A DNA stretch of 7,086 bases from Planctomycetales bacterium (GTDB lineage: Bacteria > Planctomycetota > Planctomycetia > Gemmatales > Gemmataceae), in the NCBI GenBank assembly GCA_020054355.1, contig JAGVLI010000078.1:1-7086 (forward strand), read 5' to 3'. The notes below the pieces were generated by a model. That model searched no databases, was not told where the DNA came from, and saw only the letters and a program-made list of their open reading frames with translations. The position numbers were made by a program, and so were the translations under genes. Positions 1-5,802 of this stretch are shown one piece after another. The stretch's first letter is position 1. Every line of letters starts with the position of its first letter.

Positions 1-81
1 GCGCGCCAGCAGGGCGCGAATAATCGCCTGGGCCTCGGGGGGCTGGCGCGCGATCAGGTCTTCCGTGATCTCCAAAGTCAT
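1..81 (-). CDS. IS66-like transposase, N-terminal fragment (runs off the left edge)
   Basis: Reading the minus strand from an ATG at 81-79 gives 27 codons with no stop before the window edge. The peptide begins MTLEITEDLIARQPPEAQ and continues AIIRALLAR. A short start followed by a P-E-A-Q-x-x-I-R-A-L-L helix resembles the N-terminus of IS66-family (TnpC-type) transposases, where this helix leads into a coiled coil and then the DDE catalytic core. The match is from memory of the family, and only the extreme N-terminus is visible. No strong Shine-Dalgarno sequence precedes the ATG. The frame is open upstream to a stop at 133-135, so a slightly earlier non-ATG start is possible. The ATG lies 76 nt inside the proposed element end at 157, a sensible leader for an IS. 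Without the catalytic domain the family call stays moderate. Confidence 0.55.
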   Translation of the reverse strand, partial: MTLEITEDLIARQPPEAQAIIRALLAR

Positions 82-157
82 ACTGCCGTTGTCGGAAGTA
101 CGCAGCTGCGCGGCAAGTCCCCTGCCGAAAAATCAGCAGCAGGGTGTGAACGATTAC
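1..157 (-). mobile_element. Left end of an IS66-like insertion sequence (partial)
   Basis: On the minus strand the proposed element begins at 157 with GTAATCGTTCAC (146-157), followed by a short leader and the transposase start at 81. IS66-family terminal inverted repeats usually begin GTAA and often resemble GTAAGCG-x-x-CAC, so this end fits with a few differences. The boundary coincides with the point where a surface-protein frame stops looking like a beta-rich domain and becomes low-quality sequence. The other end, the matching inverted repeat and any 8-bp target duplication lie outside the window. Because GTA occurs twice in tandem (155-160), the junction could be 3 bases off. Confidence 0.5.
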
Positions 158-742
158 TACCATCACCGGCCGTCCATCGAAAGTTACCCCTCGACCAGCC
201 AATGCTCCGGACGAATTGACTATTCTCAGGGAGGCGCGATATTCGACAATGACCTCGCTGGAACCCGTTAGTTGGGAGTCCCCCGAAATCCTTGCCACGA
301 CACCTCGACCAAATTCGAGCGGCTGCGCGCCTGCAATCGTGCCGCCAGCTTGCTGATAGGAGCCGACAATCGTGAGCTTGCGGTCGAGCGTAATCGTGGC
401 TGAATAAGTGGCGTCAATGATGACTTTTCCAATTTCGCCGCTGAAGTTGTTGGCGGCATTCACGGATACATTCGGACTGTTTCCCAGGAGTGCGGGAGCA
501 ACGTTGAAGATCGCCGTGTCATCTTCCCCGTCGGGAAACAAATGGTTGTTCCCGGCACGTTCGGTACGCAACCAGTTCCCGGTGTCGGTCCAATTGCGAT
601 TCGCGCCGCCGCCCACGAACAGGAAAGTGGATGGTAGTTGACGAGATTCAAACTCCTCCAATTGTGGTCTGAAGCCCTTGACGTGATTCGAGGTCGCATG
701 GGACATCTGTCGGAGCAGCTTTTTCCAATATTTGAGCAGCAT
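158..742 (-). pseudogene. Planctomycete-type secreted/surface protein, N-terminal 195 codons, interrupted by IS element
   Basis: The ATG at 742-740 opens a frame with no stop all the way to position 2; the first 195 codons (to 158) look genuine. GAGGAA (751-756) lies 8 nt upstream of the start, which supports it. Residues 1-27 are basic and amphipathic. Residues 28-38 read LEEFESRQLPS, resembling the LE-x-LE-x-R-x-L-x motif (LEPR-XLL type) found at the N-terminus of many large planctomycete surface proteins. Residues 43-80 follow the pattern G-G-G-x-N-x-N-W-T-x-x-x-N-W, then F-P-D-G-x-D-D-T-A-I-F, common at the start of right-handed beta-helix or autotransporter-like domains in this phylum. 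The rest is rich in T, S, V, I and G, as in beta-solenoid strands. Such proteins are usually far longer, so the remainder is presumably beyond the IS or lost. It lies 83 nt downstream of the HEAT-repeat gene on the same strand. Specific function and ligand are unknown. Confidence 0.7.
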
Positions 743-750
743 GCTGATTC

Positions 751-756
751 TTCCTC
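751..756 (-). promoter_or_regulatory. Ribosome-binding site fixing the start of the interrupted surface-protein gene
   Basis: On the minus strand GAGGAA lies 8 nt before the ATG at 742. It separates this start from the overlapping 68-codon frame at 854-648, which has no comparable site and no protein-like composition. I see no terminator between the HEAT-repeat stop at 826 and this site, so co-transcription of the two genes is possible. Confidence 0.5.
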
Positions 757-825
757 GATGAAAATTGATGCAGGAGAGTGGCGCGGTCAATCGCCCTTTT
801 GGACAGGGTGACGCGGTGCTCAGGA

Positions 826-3447
826 TTACTTCTTGTCAGCCTGGATTTTTTCAAGAGCTTCGGCAGACAGTTTGCGAATAGCTGGGTCGTCGTCCTTCAG
901 GCCATCTTTGAAGGCTGGGATAGCGTCCTCGGCGGCCATGCCGATACTCCCCAGGGCCAATGCAGCGAAAACCCGCATTTTGTGGTCTTCCTTTTGTTGA
1001 AAGGCTTGGATCAGAACGCGGATCGTCTTCTTGTCGTTTTGCCCGACAGTCGCCAGTGCTTCGGCTGCTGCCCAGCGGACGTTGTCGTCCTTGTCTTTCA
1101 AGCGCTCCATGAGCGCCGGAATGGCCGCGTTTGCATCGGGGCCAATCCGTTTGATCGCCAAGCAGGCCTGCCGCCGGACGACTTCATCCTTGTCGTTTAG
1201 CGTTTCAATCAAGGGTGGGATCACCTGTTTGGCCTGTCGCCCCATTTCTCCCAGCGCGGAAACGACCGTGACCCTGACATGTGAATTGTCGTCCTTGACT
1301 AGATCGAGAATCCGGGGAAGATATTCCTTCGACGCCGGCCAGTTATTCGCCAGCAGGCTTACGCCGGTAGCACGCAATTCGGGATCGGCATGTTTAAGGA
1401 AATTACCGGCCTGTGGAACCACAACGGGACCAAGCCGGTACAGCGCCGCGCGGGCAGCATCGGCCGTAGGCCGGTCGGCATCGGTCAGCGCTTTCATCAA
1501 GGCGGGGGCAGCTGCGGCTGCTTTATCGGGATCCAGTTCGCGTAACGACTCAGCGGCGTGGCGACGGGTCAGTGGGTTCTTGCTCTTCAATTCCTTGACG
1601 CGATTGGCCGTGCCTCCGACGTCAAACTCCGGCGAACAAGGCTGGTCGAAGCCAACGCGGAGCAGGCCCAAGATCGGTTCAAAGCCGCGAATACGTTGAT
1701 TCCGCAGGTCCGTGGCCATTTCCCAGACGCGCTTTCCTTGCGCATCGAACTCGACGGTGCCGTCGACCAGAATGTGTCCGTAAGGCAAGCCCTTTGCCAG
1801 CCATCCTCCGGGCCCTCTGCCAACTGGGGGGATCGTCCATTCTTTGAGTTGCTTGCCGGCGGCAGTGTACTCGCGCACGCTGGTCGGTTCAAATCGATCG
1901 GTCTTCTCGTTCCTGATAGTATGCGTGACCAGATAGCGGCCATCGGACTGAAAGGCGACATTCCAGAAGTCTTCACCTGCCGTCAGGCCCAGCGGCACCG
2001 TGCGGTATACGCCCCTCATGGCCGCATCGAGTTCGAATATCTTGTATTCCCACACGTCTCGCGTGCGCACGTCCGTGATGATCCGCAGCCGTCCCGCCGT
2101 TCGACTGGCGGCATTGTGGACGTCGCCTAAACTGAACGAGTCGAACTTGGTATCTGGGTCGAGGGCATACACTTCCTCGCCATCCGGCGTGAATTCGGCG
2201 ACGCTCCGATCGGTCACCACAAAAACATTGCCGTTCGGCAGCCTTTGACCATTCAGCACCGTGCCGAATGGCTGCTTGTGCCACAACACCCGGCCTTGCA
2301 GGTCTCGTTCCGTCGCGTCGATCGCTACGCGATTTCCGGGTCGCAGCTGAACCAAACTGACTGCTTCCTTCTGCTCCTCCAGGGGCAGCAGCCAGCGCGG
2401 TTTTCCCGTGCAGCCGCCCGACCAAACCCGGTGCAATTGCTTCGGGACCTTTCCGCCCACCGACAATTCATCCGCGACCAACATCAATCCTGGCCGGCGC
2501 GGTTCTTCGGCAATGACTTTCGCCAAATCGATCTTTTTCTCATGCTGTTCCCACCAGGATGTCCAGGCCGCACGGCATTTCTTTCGCGATTCGGCCGTGC
2601 ATGCTCCCACAACTTCGTCCGGAGCGTCTTCGCCGGCAATCCACTGCAACAATTCTTCAGCCTGCCAGGAGACTGCGGCGTCCGGTTCGTTCAGCAGAGC
2701 AATCAGTGTCGGAATGCCGGCCTTGTCCGTACCTGCCAGAAGCCCCTGCGCCGCGCGCAGCCGCACGACCGCGTCGATATCCGCCAATAGTTTCCTCGCC
2801 AATTCCTGTTGGAGGCCGTTACCCAACCGTCCCATGACGCACGCCGCCAGCGCACGGCGCGCTGGCAACCGATCCTTCAGCGCTGGCGTCAGCAGCGGCA
2901 AAACGCGCGGATCGCGCTTGGCAAGTCCATAAACGCCGAACCAGATGTCTTCCTCGGTCGCTTCATCCGTCGAAACGTAGGGCAGGTAGCGCAGCAACGC
3001 CTCGACCGTGTCGGGCGCCTGGCGGCGGAGCAAGAGACGCACGGCCGCGCCGGGCAGGGTCCAGGTCGTGTCCTTGGAGATTTCCTGAATGGCGGTGCCG
3101 GCTCGGCGCGCGATTTCCTTGTCCGGGTTCTTTAAGGCTTCGCGGAGCGACGGCAGCGCGGCCAGGCCGATGGCGGCCAGCTTTTGCGAGGCTTCCTCGC
3201 GCTTCGCCGGAGTGGCGTCGCCCAGCTGGCGAATCAGCCGGTCGAGGTGCAGCAGGTCGTCGTCGTGGTCGGAGCGTTTTTTCAGAAAGGCAAGCAGACT
3301 CGCGGTATCGGTGCTGAGCTTGGCTTCCCGCAGGAATTGCTCGTCGGGATCGTCGGTTTGGTCGGCGGCGGGCGGAGCAGCGGGCGAATTCAGCAGCCAG
3401 GCTGACAGCAGCACACTCGGCAAGAACAGGGCAATGAGCGATTTCAT
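826..3447 (-). CDS. Secreted HEAT-repeat protein with a central beta-propeller-like region
   Basis: Encodes 873 residues. The ATG at 3447 is preceded by AAAGGA (3455-3460) at a 7-nt spacing. Residues 1-28 form a Sec signal peptide (K3, hydrophobic core about 4-19, likely cleavage near SPAA at 21-24) with no lipobox, so an exported protein is expected. Residues 38-123 form an N-terminal helical module with the L-x-x-x-L-x-x-L-G-D pattern and one HEAT repeat; further HEAT-like helices cover about 180-270. A W-T-S-W-W-E-Q-H signature (295-302) ends this part; I recall it from planctomycete HEAT proteins. Residues 315-610 are beta-rich, with G-R-V-L-W and R-L-P-N-G-N-V-F (385-409), like PQQ-type or NHL-type propellers. 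Residues 615-870 hold about six HEAT repeats of roughly 37 residues, clearest from 711 on. No catalytic residues are evident, so a protein-binding scaffold is likely. The partner is unknown. It is transcribed divergently from the gene at 3638. Confidence 0.9.
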   Translation of the reverse strand: MKSLIALFLPSVLLSAWLLNSPAAPPAADQTDDPDEQFLREAKLSTDTASLLAFLKKRSDHDDDLLHLDRLIRQLGDATPAKREEASQKLAAIGLAALPSLREALKNPDKEIARRAGTAIQEISKDTTWTLPGAAVRLLLRRQAPDTVEALLRYLPYVSTDEATEEDIWFGVYGLAKRDPRVLPLLTPALKDRLPARRALAACVMGRLGNGLQQELARKLLADIDAVVRLRAAQGLLAGTDKAGIPTLIALLNEPDAAVSWQAEELLQWIAGEDAPDEVVGACTAESRKKCRAAWTSWWEQHEKKIDLAKVIAEEPRRPGLMLVADELSVGGKVPKQLHRVWSGGCTGKPRWLLPLEEQKEAVSLVQLRPGNRVAIDATERDLQGRVLWHKQPFGTVLNGQRLPNGNVFVVTDRSVAEFTPDGEEVYALDPDTKFDSFSLGDVHNAASRTAGRLRIITDVRTRDVWEYKIFELDAAMRGVYRTVPLGLTAGEDFWNVAFQSDGRYLVTHTIRNEKTDRFEPTSVREYTAAGKQLKEWTIPPVGRGPGGWLAKGLPYGHILVDGTVEFDAQGKRVWEMATDLRNQRIRGFEPILGLLRVGFDQPCSPEFDVGGTANRVKELKSKNPLTRRHAAESLRELDPDKAAAAAPALMKALTDADRPTADAARAALYRLGPVVVPQAGNFLKHADPELRATGVSLLANNWPASKEYLPRILDLVKDDNSHVRVTVVSALGEMGRQAKQVIPPLIETLNDKDEVVRRQACLAIKRIGPDANAAIPALMERLKDKDDNVRWAAAEALATVGQNDKKTIRVLIQAFQQKEDHKMRVFAALALGSIGMAAEDAIPAFKDGLKDDDPAIRKLSAEALEKIQADKK

Positions 3448-3470
3448 GAGCTTGTCCTTTCAAGGATGGA

Positions 3471-3500
3471 ATTGTATGCTCCCCCCCCATGAGCTGTCTG
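3471..3500 (-). promoter_or_regulatory. Candidate sigma70-type promoter of the HEAT-repeat gene, with a G8 spacer tract
   Basis: On the minus strand TACAAT (complement of 3471-3476) could be a -10 box, and CAGACA (complement of 3495-3500) a weak -35 box with an 18-nt spacer. An alternative -35, TTGCCA (3499-3504), would give a 22-nt spacer, which is too long. The spacer contains eight consecutive G (3481-3488). Transcription would start near 3464 and leave a leader of about 17 nt before the ATG at 3447, including the ribosome-binding site. Planctomycete promoters are poorly defined, so this is a weak prediction. Confidence 0.3.
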
Positions 3501-3637
3501 GCAAATTTCCGACTTTCGCTGAAGTTCGATTTCAGGCGGAAGGCGGCGCCAAGCCGACCAATCCAAACCGCGTCGAACATCGTCTTGTCTTGGGACCATC
3601 GTACCTATCCCTACGCTTGCTACAAGGAGCCTGCATC

Positions 3638-4441
3638 ATGCGCGCACGCGGACTCGCGATTGCCCTGTTCCTGCTGCTCGGCAGCCCTGGCTGGGCCGCC
3701 CCGACGGCCGACGACGTCCAGAAAGCCGAAAAGGCCGTCGCCGAGAAGCTCAAGGAACTCAAGGGCGACGGACTGCTGCCGACCCAGCGCCTCACCCATG
3801 AGGGTCTGGAAAAGGCGTTTCCTCAGACTTTGTTCTTCGCCGCTCACATTCGGCAGTATCCCGTGGCCAGAGTCCTGCCGGAAGGGTCCAAGCTCAAGAA
3901 CCAAAACCTGTTCGTCGTCGGCAAGGACGGCAAGGTCGAACATTTGACCGAGGCCAAGGAACTGGAGAAGTATTTCCGCGCGAACCTGCCGGCCGCGAAG
4001 GACGACGGCTCGATCAAGAACGCGGTGCATGCCTGGCTGGCGCTGTCGCCGGAGTCCATTCAGGACGGCTTCTTCAAGTTCAAGATCGTGGAAGACGCCT
4101 CCAAGGTAGCCGCCGAGGGCAAGGGCAAGAAAGCGACCGGGCAAGTGGTCGTGATGGCCGGCGGCAACGGGGAGATCACCGCAACGCTCACTTTCGATGA
4201 AGCCGGCAAGCTCACCGCCGCCGACAATACCACGAAGATTCGCGCCGGCCCCCGTCCGATCTGCCAGGCCACGAAGTTGCTCGACGCCGATCCCATCGTC
4301 CGCAAGATGGCCGAGCAGGACCTGTTGTACATGGGCCAAGCCGCTCACGGCTATTTGATGGAGCAGCGCGCCAAGGCGGCGCCCGAACTGCAACAAGCCA
4401 TCGATCGCCTCTGGCAACGGATTGTCGAAGTGGATCGGTAG
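3638..4441 (+). CDS. Small secreted protein of unknown function with a C-terminal HEAT-like hairpin
   Basis: Encodes 267 residues. The frame is open far upstream, but the start at 3638 is chosen because AAGGAG (3624-3629) sits 8 nt before it and a clear signal peptide follows at once (MRARGLAIALFLLLGSPGWA, cleavage probably after W-A-A near 21). Upstream codons would be antisense to the HEAT-repeat gene. The mature protein starts with a charged helix (about 23-45), then a mixed alpha/beta region (50-200) with no motif I recognise; residues 167-200 look like beta strands. Residues 213-263 carry the D-A-D-P-I-V-R-x-x-A-E-x-x-L-x-x-M-G pattern, then a second helix with P-E-L-x-x-A-I-x-x-L-W-x-R-I, which matches a single HEAT-type hairpin. 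One cysteine (C209) is present. It is divergent from the HEAT-repeat gene and is followed by a strong terminator. An exported protein of unknown function is the safest label. Confidence 0.85.
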   Translation: MRARGLAIALFLLLGSPGWAAPTADDVQKAEKAVAEKLKELKGDGLLPTQRLTHEGLEKAFPQTLFFAAHIRQYPVARVLPEGSKLKNQNLFVVGKDGKVEHLTEAKELEKYFRANLPAAKDDGSIKNAVHAWLALSPESIQDGFFKFKIVEDASKVAAEGKGKKATGQVVVMAGGNGEITATLTFDEAGKLTAADNTTKIRAGPRPICQATKLLDADPIVRKMAEQDLLYMGQAAHGYLMEQRAKAAPELQQAIDRLWQRIVEVDR

Positions 4442-4480
4442 TTCGAGCCACGAGTCGCGCTGGACCTGAAGTCAGACCTG

Positions 4481-4524
4481 AAACGCCAGTGCGGGAGTAC
4501 AATGCTCCTGGCTGGCGTTTTTTT
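4481..4524 (+). terminator. Intrinsic (rho-independent) terminator after the small secreted protein gene
   Basis: AAACGCCAG (4481-4489) pairs perfectly with CTGGCGTTT (4512-4520). Inside it, GGAG (4494-4497) pairs with CTCC (4505-4508) around a 7-nt loop, with internal bulges at 4490-4493 and 4509-4511. A run of seven T (4518-4524) follows. It lies 40 nt after the stop at 4441 and just before the ribosome-binding site of the next gene, so it should insulate the M48 protease gene, which then needs its own promoter downstream of, or overlapping, this hairpin. Confidence 0.85.
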
Positions 4525-4547
4525 CGCTGGTTGGAGGTAGGAACACG

Positions 4548-5684
4548 ATGTCTTCCCAGGTTTCCGAGGCAGTCGGCCAACTCGAACCCGCTTCGCCGGA
4601 AGTGAAGCACTACTCCCGGCTGAAGCAGACCGCCGCCGTGCTGTCGCTCGGCCTCGGCGTCGTCGGCTTGCTGACCGCGGCGCTGGTGGTCGGTCCCCGG
4701 CTTGAGCCGTTGCTGCAAGAGTGGATCGGCGCGAACCGCTGGCTACGGCTGGTTGCCGTGGCCGCGCTGTTCGGCGCGGCGCTGGAATGCCTGTCCTTGC
4801 CTCTCGACTTCTGGTCCGGCTTCGTGCTGGAGCATCGTTTTCAGCTGAGCAATCAGAGCCTGGGCGGTTGGGTCTGGAAACGCTTCAAGGGCTATCTGCT
4901 GGGCGGACCGCTGGGGCTGGCGCTGCTGCTGGGGCTGTATGCGCTCATCTGGTACGGCGGCCCCTGGTGGTGGCTGCTGGCGACGGCGGGCTTCCTGCTG
5001 GTCACGCTGGTGCTGGGCCGGCTGCTGCCGGTGCTGATCCTGCCGCTCTTCTACAAAGTCACTCGCCTGGACAATCCGGACTTGCTCGATCGGCTGAGAA
5101 AGCTGGCCGACGGCACCGGACTGAGCATCGAGGGTGTCTATCGGCTGCACCTCAGCGCTGAGACGAAGAAGGCCAACGCCGCCCTGGCGGGACTGGGCAA
5201 GAGCCGGCGCGTCCTGCTCGGCGACACCTTGTTGGACGGCTTCGCGCCCGAGGAAATCGAGGTGGTCTTCGCCCATGAAGTCGGCCATCACGTCCATCGT
5301 CACCTGGTCAAGATGGTCGGGCTGAGCGTGCTGTTGACGGCCGTGGGACTCTGGCTGGTGGATGTGACGCTGCGCTGGTCGGCGGTCAACCTAGGCTATG
5401 CCGCCTTCGACGATCCGGCGGCGCTGCCGTTGGTGCTGCTGGTCTTGAGCCTGTTCGGCTTGCTGTTGATGCCGGCCCAGAACGCCATGAGCCGCTGCTT
5501 TGAATTCCAGTGCGACCGCTATGCGCTGCGGCGCACCGGCCGCGCGGATGCGTTTCGTTCGGCGTTCGGCAAGCTGGCCCGCATGAACAAGAGCGATCCC
5601 GACCCCAACCCATTCATGGTCTGGCTGCTGTACGACCACCCGCCCATCCGGCAACGGCTCGCCCTGGCCGATGAGACACTTTGA
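4548..5684 (+). CDS. M48-family membrane zinc metallopeptidase (Ste24 / CAAX protease type)
   Basis: Encodes 378 residues; the ATG at 4548 has GGAGG (4533-4537) 10 nt upstream. Hydrophobic segments lie at about 28-50, 66-88, 117-136, 141-168, 256-273 and 290-310, so this is an integral membrane protein. The zinc site is H-E-V-G-H at 243-247 (H243 and H247 ligands, E244 catalytic base), with the third ligand E319 in FEFQCDRYA (318-326). The N-A-A-L-A-G-L-G-K-S-R-R-V-L-L (210-224) and D-T-L-L stretch matches the substrate-groove region of Ste24 proteases. D-F-W-S-G-F-V-L-E-H-R-F (87-98) matches the M48 N-terminal domain, and DHPPIRQRL (363-371) the conserved C-terminal D/S-H-P-P motif. Family members cleave near prenylated C-termini in eukaryotes; bacterial ones are linked to membrane-protein turnover, and the substrate here is unknown. 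Length is near the usual 400 residues and all key residues are present, so it should be active. Confidence 0.93.
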   Translation: MSSQVSEAVGQLEPASPEVKHYSRLKQTAAVLSLGLGVVGLLTAALVVGPRLEPLLQEWIGANRWLRLVAVAALFGAALECLSLPLDFWSGFVLEHRFQLSNQSLGGWVWKRFKGYLLGGPLGLALLLGLYALIWYGGPWWWLLATAGFLLVTLVLGRLLPVLILPLFYKVTRLDNPDLLDRLRKLADGTGLSIEGVYRLHLSAETKKANAALAGLGKSRRVLLGDTLLDGFAPEEIEVVFAHEVGHHVHRHLVKMVGLSVLLTAVGLWLVDVTLRWSAVNLGYAAFDDPAALPLVLLVLSLFGLLLMPAQNAMSRCFEFQCDRYALRRTGRADAFRSAFGKLARMNKSDPDPNPFMVWLLYDHPPIRQRLALADETL

Positions 5685-5780
5685 AGCCCGAACCCGTCGC
5701 GGGCGATTGCATTCCGCGCTGCCTTCGAGTATGGTATTCCTTCAACAGCTCCCCGATTGCAGACTCAGTCCCATCGGCTG

Positions 5781-5793
5781 CCTCCTCGGGAGG
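5781..5793 (+). promoter_or_regulatory. Ribosome-binding site of the WD40 gene folded in a small hairpin
   Basis: GGGAGG (5788-5793) is a strong Shine-Dalgarno sequence 9 nt before the ATG at 5803, and it decides this start over an in-frame ATG at 5731. CCTCC (5781-5785) immediately upstream can pair with GGAGG (5789-5793) across a three-base loop, so the site could be partly masked in the mRNA. Five GC-rich pairs with a tight loop are only marginally stable, so any effect on translation is inferred. Confidence 0.45.
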
Positions 5794-5802
5794 TTCTCTT
5801 TG

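Noticed and set aside
268..699. Two short minus-strand frames (459-268 and 699-460) in the surface-protein region
   Set aside because: They are out of frame with the continuous frame from 742, which carries the recognisable N-W and LE-x-x-ES-R motifs and a ribosome-binding site.
1031..2130. Long plus-strand frames (1031-1699 and 1558-2130) opposite the HEAT-repeat gene
   Set aside because: Their sequences are rich in S, A and R without domain patterns and lie fully antisense to clear HEAT and propeller codons.
3089..3637. A 183-codon upstream extension of the small secreted protein frame
   Set aside because: It is antisense to the 5' part of the HEAT-repeat gene, reads as low-complexity R/S/A sequence, and would bury the obvious signal peptide at 3638, which has its own ribosome-binding site.
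3620..4417. A 265-codon minus-strand frame opposite the small secreted protein
   Set aside because: Long antisense frames are expected in GC-rich genes. It has no good start signal, and the plus strand has a signal peptide, ribosome-binding site and terminator.
4498..4503. TACAAT inside the terminator loop, considered as a -10 box for the M48 gene
   Set aside because: No acceptable -35 hexamer lies 16-18 nt upstream, so it is likely coincidental.
5686..5704. Hairpin GCCCG / CGGGC just after the M48 stop, considered as a terminator
   Set aside because: Only five pairs with a nine-base loop, and no T run follows, so it does not meet the pattern of an intrinsic terminator.
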